Below are positions 18,723 to 28,347 of a DNA stretch of 64,000 bases, piece by piece. The position numbers and the translations under genes were made by a program. This DNA is from Fervidobacterium nodosum Rt17-B1 (lineage in GTDB: Bacteria > Thermotogota > Thermotogae > Thermotogales > Fervidobacteriaceae), in contig NC_009718.1 in the NCBI RefSeq assembly GCF_000017545.1, positions 806,001-870,000 of the forward strand, given 5' to 3'. Every line of letters begins with the position of its first letter. The first letter of the stretch is position 1. The notes under the pieces were generated by a model. It was not told where the DNA came from. It saw only the letters and a program-made list of their open reading frames with translations, and did no database searches.

Positions 18723-19436
18723 TTATTTACTTTTCCATTCTTCGTAAGCTTCATCTGGTTTACAAATTCCGCAGGATGTGTAACCTTTTTGTCTAGCCTC
18801 TTCTATATTCACTGGAAAGTATTTACTATTAACGTACCTACAACTTTTTAAGTGGTATTTCTTTCCATCTTTTGATATGTAAACTACAAAATCACTTTTC
18901 GTGTTTTCATTGTACATACTCAATCCCCAAAGCCCTTTTTGCTTTTCAAAAGCCTCTCTTTGGAATTTTACAAAATAATCAGCATATTTGACGTTGGGTG
19001 GTACGGTCATAACCTGCGCGTACCCTTCGAGTAAAAGTATCGCATTGAACATTTTCTTTCTAATTTCTTCCTCCGAAAAGTTAACTGGTTTTTCCAACCA
19101 GACATACGCAAGCAAACGGTTGTATTTATCTTTCTCCTCAACGTCCAATTCAAGCCAAACGGTTTTTTCTGTTAATTGTTTAGTTGTAAATTCTTTGGCT
19201 TCAGGTCCATATGGTTCAACTCCTTTTGTTGGATGATTAGTTTCGGGAGTGTTTACTCCTATTAATCTAACTGTGTACGTTTTACCATTTGCTTCAACTT
19301 TAATGGTGTCTCCATCGACAACTCTAGTTACACATGCTTTCATTAATCCTTGTTTTTGAGTAAGTATTAAGATAATGGTAATTATTGATAAAACGATAGC
19401 AGTTATTAAAGTGTTTTGTTTTGCTTTTTTTGGCAT
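18723..19436 (-). CDS. Membrane-anchored thermonuclease (SNase family) with C-terminal cysteine motif
   Basis: 237 aa. A hydrophobic segment at about residues 10-27 is a signal or anchor. The staphylococcal-nuclease fold follows: 'RVVDGDTIKVE', catalytic 'VRLIGVNTPE' and 'DKYNRLLAYVWL' (Arg, Glu, Arg). After the nuclease domain (to about residue 175) comes 'KYHLKSCRYV' and 'GYTSCGICKPDE', a His/Cys motif common behind secreted nucleases and able to bind metal. It should cleave extracytoplasmic nucleic acid. GGAGGTG lies upstream of the ATG. It stands alone, convergent with the barrel proteins. Confidence 0.9.
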   Translation of the reverse strand: MPKKAKQNTLITAIVLSIITIILILTQKQGLMKACVTRVVDGDTIKVEANGKTYTVRLIGVNTPETNHPTKGVEPYGPEAKEFTTKQLTEKTVWLELDVEEKDKYNRLLAYVWLEKPVNFSEEEIRKKMFNAILLLEGYAQVMTVPPNVKYADYFVKFQREAFEKQKGLWGLSMYNENTKSDFVVYISKDGKKYHLKSCRYVNSKYFPVNIEEARQKGYTSCGICKPDEAYEEWKSK

Positions 19437-19501
19437 AATTGATATGGAGCACCTCCTTTATAACTCCTCAAAAAAATGTTATCACATATTTAGAATTAGA
19501 A

Positions 19502-19536
19502 AAGAGGTGTGGTTTGAAAACCACACCTCTTCTCTA
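19502..19536 (-). terminator. Terminator of the alkaline phosphatase gene
   Basis: Inverted repeat AAGAGGTGTGGTTT / AAACCACACCTCTT (about 19503-19532), followed on the minus strand by a short T-rich run, 21 bases past the phosphatase stop. A hairpin is clear; the T-run is weak. Confidence 0.6.
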
Positions 19537-19556
19537 ATTCAGAATAAATTATTAAT

Positions 19557-20858
19557 TTATTTTGCAACGATAGATGGGAATTGAACAGTTGTTATCTTTG
19601 TTAACCTCGCAACAATTTTCGCTATATCTGTATTGTCAAGTACTCCTGTGAAGTTCTCAGCGCCAGGTCCAAAGGCATATACTGGTACAGGTTGCGCGGT
19701 GTGGTCGTACGTTGTCCAACCAAAACCGACTTTGAAACTAATGTATCTTGCGAGTTCTCTTCTTAAGTTATTTGATGGAACTTTCTTGAGTGTTTCATAT
19801 TCGGAATCGCTCATATTTACACCGTACCATTCTTTTATTCCAGCGATGAACGCATCTTTATCGTTTATATTAAATTGTTTTAAAAACATCGTTGTTGTTC
19901 CCTTTGCTTTTCTCGCTTGTTCAACGTTTATCGCATATCCACCTGTGGAAAGTGATAAACCACCTGTTTCATGGTCACCAAGGACAATCACAAGTGTGTT
20001 TCCATCTTTCTTGGCAAAATCAAGAGCGACCTTAACCGCGTCATCAAATTCGACAACTTCTTTCCATACACCATAGAAATCGTTGGCGTGCGCTTCCCAG
20101 TCGATTTGCGAACCTTCAACCATGAGCATAAATGGTTTTCCACTTGCGGAGAGAATTTCTAAAGCTTTCTTTGTCATGAGATCGAGTTTAGGTTGCGATG
20201 AGCTTCTTTCAGATACTGGGTCTAAATAATTTTTAGCAAATAAGCCAAGAACTTTTTCATTCTCTGCGCTGATATTTTCCAATTCATTTACTGTTGATAT
20301 GTATTTATAACCTTTTTCCATAGCAGCTTTAATCAAATCAAGTTCGTCTTTTCTTGAACCACCTTTTGAAGCAGGTGTAAACCATTGCCATCCTCCACCA
20401 AACGCAACATCTACCACTTCTTTATCAACAAATTGTTTCGCAATTCCAAGCTCATCGTTTCTGTTATCAACATTTGCGTAAACGCCCGCTGGTGTTGCGT
20501 GAGTAATTTGGCATGTAACCGCTATCCCTATTTTGTAACCTGCTTTCTTGGCAAGTTCAAATATGGATGGAACAGGTTCACCATTTGGAAGCACCCCTAT
20601 CACCTTATTCAAAATCTTAAACCCACTGAAAAGAGCACTCGCTGCTGGCGCTGAATCTGTAACCCAAGAATCTGCGCTGTATGTTGTTGTTATACCTGTG
20701 TAAGGAAGAGTCATCGTGTTTAAAATTCTTCCTTCAAGAATACTTGCGAGAAATAGTTGATTTGTAGACATACCATCCCCAACAAGAATTATAACGTTGA
20801 GGGCAAAAGCAAAATAAACAAAAAGTAGCGTAGCAAAAGTTAAAACCTTTTTACCCAT
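19557..20858 (-). CDS. Alkaline phosphatase (PhoA type), secreted
   Basis: 433 aa. Signal peptide at residues 1-19 (KKVLTFATLLFVYFAFA). Catalytic motifs of the alkaline phosphatase superfamily: metal site 'IILVGDGMS', nucleophile Ser in 'VTDSAPAASA', 'VEGSQIDWEAHAND', 'VLGDHETGG' and the C-terminal metal His in 'YDHTAQPVPVYAFGPG'. It hydrolyses phosphate monoesters in the periplasm, as in the family. The ATG follows GGAGGTG. It has its own promoter, with an intergenic region of about 350 bases shared with the divergent gene at 21210. Confidence 0.94.
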   Translation of the reverse strand: MGKKVLTFATLLFVYFAFALNVIILVGDGMSTNQLFLASILEGRILNTMTLPYTGITTTYSADSWVTDSAPAASALFSGFKILNKVIGVLPNGEPVPSIFELAKKAGYKIGIAVTCQITHATPAGVYANVDNRNDELGIAKQFVDKEVVDVAFGGGWQWFTPASKGGSRKDELDLIKAAMEKGYKYISTVNELENISAENEKVLGLFAKNYLDPVSERSSSQPKLDLMTKKALEILSASGKPFMLMVEGSQIDWEAHANDFYGVWKEVVEFDDAVKVALDFAKKDGNTLVIVLGDHETGGLSLSTGGYAINVEQARKAKGTTTMFLKQFNINDKDAFIAGIKEWYGVNMSDSEYETLKKVPSNNLRRELARYISFKVGFGWTTYDHTAQPVPVYAFGPGAENFTGVLDNTDIAKIVARLTKITTVQFPSIVAK

Positions 20859-20902
20859 ACCTCACACCTCCAATATTTTAATGTGGAACTGTTGAATTTT
20901 AG

Positions 20903-20932
20903 ATTATATCATTAATTAAATATTTATTTCAA
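20903..20932 (-). promoter_or_regulatory. Promoter of the alkaline phosphatase gene
   Basis: On the minus strand, TTGAAA (20932-20927), 18 bases, TATAAT (20908-20903), about 45 bases before the ATG. Confidence 0.55.
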
Positions 20933-21062
20933 ACTTAAATTAAAACAATTCCCATAAATTAACAAAAAAATAGGCTTATTTTAATTCAATAGTTTATTTA
21001 ATCGCGAATTTTTTTGTAAAGACGTAAATTTAATTTAGGCAGGCACTTATTACAAAAACCTA

Positions 21063-21081
21063 TGGTACAATTTGTATTGTA
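21063..21081 (+). promoter_or_regulatory. Extended -10 overlapped by an inverted repeat
   Basis: TGGTACAAT (21063-21071) resembles an extended -10 for the gene at 21210. The inverted repeat TACAAT-TTGT-ATTGTA (21066-21081) overlaps it and could be an operator. The rest of 20940-21200 is AT-rich and holds no gene that I can see. Confidence 0.3.
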
Positions 21082-21209
21082 TCGTTTAAATGTTAAAGCA
21101 AAAATAAAAAACATTAAAATAAGTTAAAAATCGAAAATAAAAATTGCGGCTTGGATTGCTCTAATGGTTTTTTGTTTGTTTTTTCAACTCAAAGAAGGGA
21201 GGAGCTCGT

Positions 21210-22904
21210 ATGAAAATTAGGGTTTTTAGGACTTTATTTATAACGTTACTCCTAACTTTGGCTTTACAAATGGTTTTTTCAATCCAAGTTCCGGAAAATT
21301 CTAAATTTGTACTCTATTTTTCTTCATTGGATGATTTGTTAAATTCTTTGGATGTTCAAGTCGATTACAACATAGGACCTGTAACTATCTTTGGTGATAC
21401 TTCTATAAGCCTTTTAAAAATTCTTCAGTTATATTTGATTAGTGAATCAGAAAACGAAGAAGAAATGATGGTCAATTTAATTTCTGCTCTCCCAGTAGTT
21501 GTAGATATTCAGAAAGCAAAAATCAATGATATACTTGAAATTCTAAACAATTTGATTGGTGAAGAAACGTCGATTATTGTCAGTAAACTGTCTCAAATTA
21601 CAAAAAAAGTCATTTTAGGTCCAATAACATTTTATTTAATTGAAGGGCCAAACGATGTTTATATCACAGCAAATGAATTACAAAGAAGAATTGTCGAAGA
21701 CATGATTAATTCAAAAACTCCGACAATTAAAATTGACATCCCTCAAGACGCTTATATATACTACAAAGGATTTGGTGAAAATAGTATTTGGTCATTCCTC
21801 ACGGTGGACTTGTACGGTAAGACCGTGTCTGACGAGATGAAAGTTAAAGTAACTGACAACGAGATGAGTGTTGAAATTCTAATTGAAAAAGAACTCACGG
21901 AATATGAAAAGTCGTTGATGAAGGAATTTGAAACTTATCTTTCTGGTTTGAACATAGTTGAAAATTCCGTCGCTGTAATTGGAACAACAAAGGATTATAA
22001 ATTATTTTTAGATATGTTTTTAAAAGAGGTCGTTGGTGAAAATATAAGCCAATACTTAACAGATGCTGTATTTTCAGTTAATATGAACCAAGAGATGATA
22101 TTATCAGGAACATATGATCCAAAGTTTGAAAGAGATATAATAAACCAATTTTCGGATAAACCATTTTTTGTAGAAGTCGACAAAAACAACAGTGTAATCA
22201 ATGTAAAAACTAAAAACACAAATGGCGTAAGTATAGATAATGCAAACGAAATAAAAAATAGTCTCCTGTATGCTTATATTAATTTGTCAGTTATGGAAAC
22301 TGGATTAGACAGTATAATAAAATTAAATGTTCAAAGGTTGGAAAACGGTAATCTGAAGATATCGGCAAATATTGAAAATTATCAAAATCTTCTAAAAAGT
22401 TTATTAGAAGAGGTTGCATCAAACGAGCTTGAGAATTTGGAATATATCGAAGAATGGAATGAAGAAGAGTATACAGAAGAAGAAATAACTACAACTGAAG
22501 AAACAATGACAGAGGAAGCAACGACTGAAGAAGCAACTACAGTTGAAGAAGAAGAAGAAGAAGAAGAATATTATGCAGAAAGTTTCGAAGAAGAATTTGA
22601 TCCTTATGAAATAAGTGGAATGATAAATGAACTTATTTCAATAACATTTGATAAAATGTATGAAGGTGTCTTGCCAACTTTAAGAGCTTTCCAAAATGTT
22701 TTTCCAAGAGAATTTCTAGATAGGATTGAAATTTTCCCGGCTTTCGGTAAAGATGGTACAATATATTTTGTATTCGTCTATTATACCGACTATATTGAGC
22801 AAGCGAAAACTATAAGAGATGTATTGTACTATGATTATGGAATTAATTCAAACATAGTATACGATAAGCTCGTTATAACTTTCTACGAACAAGCAGGAGA
22901 ATAG
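21210..22904 (+). CDS. Secreted protein with acidic Glu/Thr tract, DUF3352-like
   Basis: 564 aa. Signal peptide at about residues 8-24 ('LFITLLLTLALQMVFS'). The body resembles the DUF3352-like secreted proteins of Thermotogales in its opening ('VPENSKFVLYFSSLDDLLNSL') and in its alternating beta/alpha pattern; the relation is tentative. Residues about 405-468 form a low-complexity acidic tract (runs of Glu with TTEE repeats and a block of eight Glu) encoded by GAAGAA repeats. A conserved-looking tail of about 95 residues follows. Function unknown; the tract suggests cation binding or a flexible linker. The gene has a good GGGAGGAG site and is divergent from the phosphatase. Confidence 0.7.
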   Translation: MKIRVFRTLFITLLLTLALQMVFSIQVPENSKFVLYFSSLDDLLNSLDVQVDYNIGPVTIFGDTSISLLKILQLYLISESENEEEMMVNLISALPVVVDIQKAKINDILEILNNLIGEETSIIVSKLSQITKKVILGPITFYLIEGPNDVYITANELQRRIVEDMINSKTPTIKIDIPQDAYIYYKGFGENSIWSFLTVDLYGKTVSDEMKVKVTDNEMSVEILIEKELTEYEKSLMKEFETYLSGLNIVENSVAVIGTTKDYKLFLDMFLKEVVGENISQYLTDAVFSVNMNQEMILSGTYDPKFERDIINQFSDKPFFVEVDKNNSVINVKTKNTNGVSIDNANEIKNSLLYAYINLSVMETGLDSIIKLNVQRLENGNLKISANIENYQNLLKSLLEEVASNELENLEYIEEWNEEEYTEEEITTTEETMTEEATTEEATTVEEEEEEEEYYAESFEEEFDPYEISGMINELISITFDKMYEGVLPTLRAFQNVFPREFLDRIEIFPAFGKDGTIYFVFVYYTDYIEQAKTIRDVLYYDYGINSNIVYDKLVITFYEQAGE

Positions 22905-22969
22905 TTTGAATTTTCGAATTTAGTAAAATATTAGACATATCAACCTAAAAAGGAGGGTGAGTTAACACT

Positions 22970-24785
22970 GTGAGTATCAAAAAGTTCATTACTGTATTTT
23001 TCCCTTTATTAGTATTGATTGTTGTTTTAGTTTCAATTATCATCAGCATCTTTACTCAGAATTCAGCAAATAAAGTTTGGGAGAAGGTCCTTGCGAATGA
23101 AATAATGAGAGACTTCTCTGATAAAATAGAATTGGAAAAAGAAAAGGCAAAAAAATCGTTGATAAAATTCTTGCTGATGAAAACATAATAGCCGCATTTC
23201 AGAATAAAGACAGAGAAAAGCTTATCGAAACTATAACTCCATACCAAAAAACATTCGAAAGTATTGGCCTCTACCAATTTCATTTCCATACGGAAGATGG
23301 TATCTCATTCTTAAGAACATCCAATCCAAACAAATACGGAGATGATTTAAAAACTTACAGAAAAGATATATTAGAGATATATTAGAAATCAAACAATCTC
23401 TCAAACCTATAGCATCTATCTACAGTAATGATTCAGGAGTTATTCTAAGATACACTACACCAGTCTTTTTCAACGGAAAATATATTGGGAACTTAGAAGC
23501 TGATATTAAAATTTTTGACGAAAATACATTTTTAAAGTCTGAGTCTGAAAAAAGAATATTGGTAATCGTGTATGATGAAAATGTAAATAAGATAGATAAA
23601 GTAATAAAACCATCTGATGTCGAAGATTTCACAAATAACCTTAATAAAAACAAAATTTACAATGGATTTTTAGATATGATGAGCAAGCGGAAGTCTCTCT
23701 ATGTTGGAGTGCCTATAAAAAATGACAAAGGTGAAACTTTTGCGGCATTGTACATTAAGAGAGACATAACAAATGTTTCTTATTATAGGCTATTAGGACT
23801 TATATTACAAATTTCGATTATTACTCTCGTCACAATATTTGTCCTCATAATTACTTCTAAAACCGGTAAGAAAATTCAAAAGAGATTTGATAAATTCATT
23901 TTAGAAGTTGAGAAGATTGCCTCTGGAAATTTTGATATTCAACTTGAAACAACAGAGAATGACGAAATATCTCAAATGGGAAATAAGCTCACAGAAGCCA
24001 CCAAAAAATTTAGAGAAATGCTTGATAACATTAATGAAACTGCAACTAATGCCGAGGAAAGAATTAGTGAATTTAGTAAGATATCAGAGAGTATTATTTC
24101 AACAGCTTCTTCAACTTCTGAAATTAAATCAATGAGTGAGAATACGGAAAATGCATCAAAGGAACTTGACAAATCACTTGAGGAGTTCGCCGCTTATGTC
24201 GAAGAAAGTTCAGCAGAACTTGAAAGTATACTCAAAAGAATAAAGGAGTTCACAGATATAATCGAACAAATTACAAGTTCAGCTTCACATCTTGCTTCAC
24301 AAACTTCCTTGCTCAACAATTTTACTGAGAAGATAACGGAGATATCAGATAACATAACAGTTCTCGCGATTAATGCTTCCATTGAAACAAGTAAACAAAA
24401 TATCGATAGAGACGGACTTTCAAGAATTTCTGAAATGATTATGGAGCTCTCAGAATCATCAAGACAGTTAACAAAAGAGTCAAAACAATCGCTTAAATCT
24501 CTCGAAGAATCAATAACTTCAACAATTCTTTTAGCAGAAAAAGTCACGGAAAATCTCAGTAGCGTTAAAGAGTCTTTAAATATAATTTCGAATGTAATGA
24601 ATGCATTGGTGGGAAACGTAAGTAACTTAACAAAAATTTCAAGGGTAACACATGAAGCTGTTGAACAAACTTACGCTGGAGTGGAACAGCTTGAAGAAGC
24701 AATAAATGTAATAAAAGATGAGATTGAAAAATTCCAAAATTCATTTGTTGAATTAATAGACGCTTTTAAAAGGCTAAAAACATGA
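22970..24785 (+). pseudogene. Methyl-accepting chemotaxis-like receptor broken by two frameshifts
   Basis: GTG at 22970 with AAAGGAGGG upstream opens an N-terminal membrane segment. The frame is lost at an A7 run (23149-23155), where one further A would restore 'ILADENIIAAFQNKD'. It is lost again at an exact 11-bp tandem duplication AGATATATTAG (23364-23374, 23375-23385), removal of which restores '...RKDILEIKQSLKP'. The rest, 23559-24785, reads through an extracellular sensor part, a second membrane segment ('LLGLILQISIITLVTIFVLI'), a HAMP domain and a long coiled-coil signalling domain. Its hairpin tip ('ISDNITVLAINASIETSKQ') is diverged from standard chemoreceptors. Repaired, it would be about 600 aa. 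Confidence 0.82.
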
Positions 24786-24835
24786 TTTCCATGCTGTCTA
24801 CATTTTCTGGGCTTTTAATCTTCTAATCTTTCAAA

Positions 24836-24890
24836 GGAAACACCCCCTTAATGGTTTTTTATGCCATTTCGGGGATGTTTCTTTTAGTTT
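24836..24890 (+). terminator. Terminator after the chemoreceptor-like gene
   Basis: GGAAACACCCC (from 24836) pairs with GGGGATGTTTC (to about 24881). An inner AATGG/CCATT pair extends the stem, and TTTTAGTTTTTT follows. Confidence 0.65.
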
Positions 24891-24950
24891 TTTATTCTTG
24901 GTTTATTACACTAAAAGGATAGAACTTAAAAAATGAGGATTTTTATACTT

Positions 24951-26282
24951 CTATATTTTCTTTGCTATAGAGATTAAATAATCCACTGTATCTTGGAACG
25001 ACATTTTTTCTTTTATTCCTTGTCTAAGGAATTTGTTTATTTCATCGATAAGTTCTATCGATTTGTCTATTTTTGGATTTGCACCTTTTTTGTATGCGCC
25101 TACATCTATAAGGTCTTTGGCATCGTTATATGTTGCTATTATATCTCTTATAGCTCTCGCTGACTGTATGTGTTCTGGTTTAGTAATATCAACCATGAGC
25201 CTGCTTATGCTCATAAGTACGTCTATAGCTGGGAAATGGTTTGATTCAGCAAGTTTACGAGATAGTATTATATGTCCGTCGACAATTCCGCGAACTGTAT
25301 CCGAAATAGGTTCATTAAAGTCATCAGCTTCGACAAGCACAGTGTATATACCTGTTATACTTCCTTTATCTGAATTACCGGCACGCTCTAGTATCTTTGG
25401 TAATTGGGCAAACACACTCGGTGGGTATCCTCTTGTTGTAGGTGGCTCGCCTATTGCAAGCCCAACTTCTCTTTGTGCCATCGCCCATCTGGTTAGGGAG
25501 TCCACCATAAGCATAACCGCATAACCTTTGTCTCTGAAATATTCTGCTATCGTTGTGGCTGTTAACAACGCTTTTATACGAAGAAGAGCAGGCTGATCGG
25601 ATGTTGAAACAACTACTACGGAACGTTTTATACCTTCTTCTCCAAGGTCTTTTTCAATAAATTCCCTAACTTCTCTTCCACGTTCACCGATAAGTGCTAT
25701 AACGTTTATATCAGCTGTCGTATTTCTGGCTATCATACCTAAAAGTGTACTTTTTCCCACACCACTTCCTGCGAATATACCTATACGCTGTCCTTTACCC
25801 AACGTTAGAAATCCATCTATTGCGCGAACTCCAACGGGAAGTGGTTCCAAAATACGTTTTCTAATTAGTGGATTTGGTGCTTCACTCACAATTTGTCTGT
25901 ATTCTTTCAAAACAAGTCTTTTCCCATCAATAGGTCTTCCTAGAGCGTCTATAACTCTTCCTTTTAATTCTTCTCCCACAGGTACGCTAACAGTTCGGCC
26001 TGTTTTTAAGACTTCACACCCTTTTTTCAATCCAGTCACATCTTCTAAAGGCATTAAAATCGTTAAATCTTCCTTAAATCCGACAACTTCTGCTAATGCT
26101 TTTTTATTCCCAACTAATATTTTGCATAATTCCCCAAGTGCAGCATCAGGACCTCGGGATTCAATTGTTAACCCGATTATTTTTTGAACTTCACCAGCGT
26201 ATTCATATGGATTAAGTTTTTTGACTTTGTCTTCTATAATTTCAAGAAACTTTATATTTTCCTGTAACTTCGGCGTATAAAT
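24951..26282 (-). CDS. fliI: Flagellar export ATPase FliI, apparent non-canonical start
   Basis: 443 aa if started at the ATT at 26282; only the last 367 aa remain if the first ATG in frame (26054) is used. The missing 76 residues ('LQENIKFLEIIED', 'GEVQKIIGLTIESRGPDAAL') are the N-terminal beta-barrel domain expected in FliI/F1-type ATPases, so they must be translated. Walker A is GIFAGSGVGKSTLLG; Walker B 'AVMLMVDSLTRWAMAQREVG' and 'EPPTTRGYPPSVFAQLP' are typical of FliI. By family knowledge it energises export of flagellar subunits together with FliH. An AGAGGTGA site (26290-26283) abuts the ATT, and the fliH stop TAG lies 6 bases upstream. Confidence 0.88.
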   Translation of the reverse strand: MYTPKLQENIKFLEIIEDKVKKLNPYEYAGEVQKIIGLTIESRGPDAALGELCKILVGNKKALAEVVGFKEDLTILMPLEDVTGLKKGCEVLKTGRTVSVPVGEELKGRVIDALGRPIDGKRLVLKEYRQIVSEAPNPLIRKRILEPLPVGVRAIDGFLTLGKGQRIGIFAGSGVGKSTLLGMIARNTTADINVIALIGERGREVREFIEKDLGEEGIKRSVVVVSTSDQPALLRIKALLTATTIAEYFRDKGYAVMLMVDSLTRWAMAQREVGLAIGEPPTTRGYPPSVFAQLPKILERAGNSDKGSITGIYTVLVEADDFNEPISDTVRGIVDGHIILSRKLAESNHFPAIDVLMSISRLMVDITKPEHIQSARAIRDIIATYNDAKDLIDVGAYKKGANPKIDKSIELIDEINKFLRQGIKEKMSFQDTVDYLISIAKKI

Positions 26283-26288
26283 TCACCT

Positions 26289-26990
26289 CTATAATTCTTG
26301 TTTAAAAACTTCATCGAATATCTCATCAAGCAAAGCAAATTGAAATTTCAAAGTGGTATCAATCGTACCTAAATCCGTTTCAACAATTACACCTTGGCTT
26401 ACGGAATCATTTAATACAACTTCGTAATTTTTAGAGCGAATTTCGTCTAGGATTTCTTGGTCGATTAATTTTGCATCTTCCGGATTTATATGAATTTTCA
26501 CTTTTGTCGCTCCAACCACATGTGAAAGAACTTTTTCAATTTTTCTCTTAGTTACCTCTGAATCGATTTCTTTCTCAAGAAACTTTTCAACTAATATTTT
26601 AGTTATGGTAGCAATCTTCTCTGAATACATTGAGAGTAAGTTATCAAAAGACGTTTCAAAAGAAAATAATATGCTTTTTATTCTTTCGTTTAATTCTCTC
26701 TTTGTTTCCTCAACTTCATTGACTGTGTTATCGATAATTTCTTTGCTTCTTTTGTTTGCTTCCTCGATTATTTTATTGTATTCTTCTTGAGCTTGTTGTA
26801 TCATTTGTTGTACTTGATTTTGGGCAGAAAAAACTATTTGCTCGGCTTCTTTATTTGCACGAGCCACCATTTCTAATAATTCTTGTTCGTTTCTTATATT
26901 TTCCTCTTGTTTTTCTTTTTCTATTTGTCCCTTATTACTTTCTATTTTCATTGGGGCATCTAAATAGACATAGCGCTTACGTATAAGCAA
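26289..26990 (-). CDS. fliH: Flagellar assembly protein FliH
   Basis: About 233 aa from the TTG at 26990 (GGAG about 7 bases upstream); a GTG at 26999 in the same frame is an alternative. The N-terminus 'IRKRYVYLDAPMKIES' is followed by a long Gln/Glu-rich helical region ('ANKEAEQIVFSAQNQVQQMI') and a C-terminal domain ('KVKIHINPEDAKLIDQ', 'GVIVETDLGTIDTTLKFQ') typical of FliH and the related V/F-type stator proteins. It regulates FliI, encoded immediately downstream. No other flagellar gene is beside them. Confidence 0.88.
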   Translation of the reverse strand: MLIRKRYVYLDAPMKIESNKGQIEKEKQEENIRNEQELLEMVARANKEAEQIVFSAQNQVQQMIQQAQEEYNKIIEEANKRSKEIIDNTVNEVEETKRELNERIKSILFSFETSFDNLLSMYSEKIATITKILVEKFLEKEIDSEVTKRKIEKVLSHVVGATKVKIHINPEDAKLIDQEILDEIRSKNYEVVLNDSVSQGVIVETDLGTIDTTLKFQFALLDEIFDEVFKQEL

Positions 26991-27026
26991 GATAATCACT
27001 CCAAAAAATTATTAATTATCAATTTA

Positions 27027-27035
27027 ATTATACCA
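27027..27035 (-). promoter_or_regulatory. Extended -10 promoter of fliH-fliI
   Basis: TGGTATAAT on the minus strand (27035-27027), about 40 bases upstream of the fliH start. No convincing -35. Confidence 0.5.
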
Positions 27036-27044
27036 CACAACAAG

Positions 27045-27077
27045 AAAAAGAAAAATGCCAGGCTCACGCCTGGCATT
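27045..27077 (-). terminator. Terminator of the fba-ackA unit
   Basis: A 10-bp stem AATGCCAGGC / GCCTGGCATT (27054-27063, 27068-27077) with loop TCAC. It is followed by TTTTTCTTTTTCTTG on the minus strand, downstream of the ackA stop. Confidence 0.85.
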
Positions 27078-27102
27078 GAATTATTTACTAACAAAAACTA
27101 AA

Positions 27103-28323
27103 TTAATATTCAAGTTGTTTAAGGCCTTTTTCGATAATTTCTTTTGTATCTCTTGCTATCATCAATTCTTCGTTTGTTGGAACGAGTAATACCTTTACCT
27201 TTGAGTCAGGTGTCGTTATTATTCTTTCCTCGCCTTTTACGTTGTTCTTTTCATCATCTATCTTTATACCAAGATAAGAGAGATAGTTTTCACAAATTTC
27301 TTTTCTTGTTATCGGGGAATTTTCACCAACTCCCGCAGTAAATGCAATTGCGTCAACACCATTCATCGCCGCAATATAAGCGCCTATGTATTTTGCAATT
27401 CTGTATTCGTATATATCAAGAGCCAATCTGCAAACTGGATCACCTTCAAGTGCTTTACCTTCTATATCTCTCATATCTGAGCTGAAGCCATCTGTAAGAC
27501 CTAGTACACCACTTTTCTTATTAAGAATTGTATATACTTCTTCTGCCGTTAGTCCTTCTTTTTCCATAAGGAATGTAACTATAGATGGGTCAATATCACC
27601 TGAACGTGTCCCCATGACAAGCCCTTCAAGTGGTGTAAAGCCCATTGATGTGTCTATACTGTGTCCGTTCATTACCGCAGCAATGGAAGCTCCATTCCCA
27701 AGATGGACCGTAATTATCTTTGATTTGTGATAGTCAAGTCCAAGTATCTCGGCTGTACGTTTAGAGACATATCTGTGGCTTGTACCGTGGAAGCCGTATC
27801 TTCTAATTTTATATTTTTTGTAATATTCGTATGGTATAGCGTAAAGGTAAGCCTTCGCTGGCATCTTTGAGTGGAATGCTGTATCAAAGACAGCTACGTT
27901 AGGTACCCCTGGTAAAAGTTTCATCATTGCCCTTATACCCATTATATTTGGTGGATTGTGAAGTGGAGCAAGGTATGAATATTCTTCAAGTGCTCTCATA
28001 ACCTCTTCATCTATCAATACAGAACCTGAAAATTTTTCTCCACCGTGCACTACCCTGTGACCAACGGCATCAATCTCTTTTAAGTCTTTTACTCCTCCAA
28101 CTTTCTCATCAACTACTAATTCCAAAACATATTTAAGAGCATCTTCATGGTCCTTCATGGGCTTTTCCACAACGACTTTTTGGTCGTCTTTTTTGTGTAC
28201 TATTCTACTACCTGGTATACCTATCCTTTCAGCAAGTCCTTTACAAAGTACTTGTTCTGTGTCCATATCAAGAAATTGATACTTAATCGATGAGCTACCA
28301 CAGTTTACTACCAGTACTCGCAC
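27103..28323 (-). CDS. ackA: Acetate kinase
   Basis: 406 aa, full length. Motifs: '[13 protein letters not shown]' near the N-terminus (phosphate binding), '[13 protein letters not shown]', '[13 protein letters not shown]', '[12 protein letters not shown]', '[11 protein letters not shown]' and '[14 protein letters not shown]'. It converts acetyl phosphate and ADP to acetate and ATP, the ATP-yielding last step of sugar fermentation in Thermotogales. The GTG start has GGAGGG 6 bases upstream. It follows fba by 24 bases, so the two glycolysis/fermentation genes are likely one transcript. Confidence 0.97.
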   Translation of the reverse strand: MRVLVVNCGSSSIKYQFLDMDTEQVLCKGLAERIGIPGSRIVHKKDDQKVVVEKPMKDHEDALKYVLELVVDEKVGGVKDLKEIDAVGHRVVHGGEKFSGSVLIDEEVMRALEEYSYLAPLHNPPNIMGIRAMMKLLPGVPNVAVFDTAFHSKMPAKAYLYAIPYEYYKKYKIRRYGFHGTSHRYVSKRTAEILGLDYHKSKIITVHLGNGASIAAVMNGHSIDTSMGFTPLEGLVMGTRSGDIDPSIVTFLMEKEGLTAEEVYTILNKKSGVLGLTDGFSSDMRDIEGKALEGDPVCRLALDIYEYRIAKYIGAYIAAMNGVDAIAFTAGVGENSPITRKEICENYLSYLGIKIDDEKNNVKGEERIITTPDSKVKVLLVPTNEELMIARDTKEIIEKGLKQLEY

Positions 28324-28347
28324 GTAAATCCCTCCTTAGAACACGTT

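Noticed and set aside
23559-24785. Taking this frame alone as a complete chemoreceptor gene
   Set aside because: Its first codons continue the sensor domain encoded in the preceding broken frames. There is no ribosome site and the 5' part is recoverable upstream.
25033-25524. 163-codon plus-strand frame within fliI
   Set aside because: Antisense to the conserved ATPase domain, without a ribosome site.
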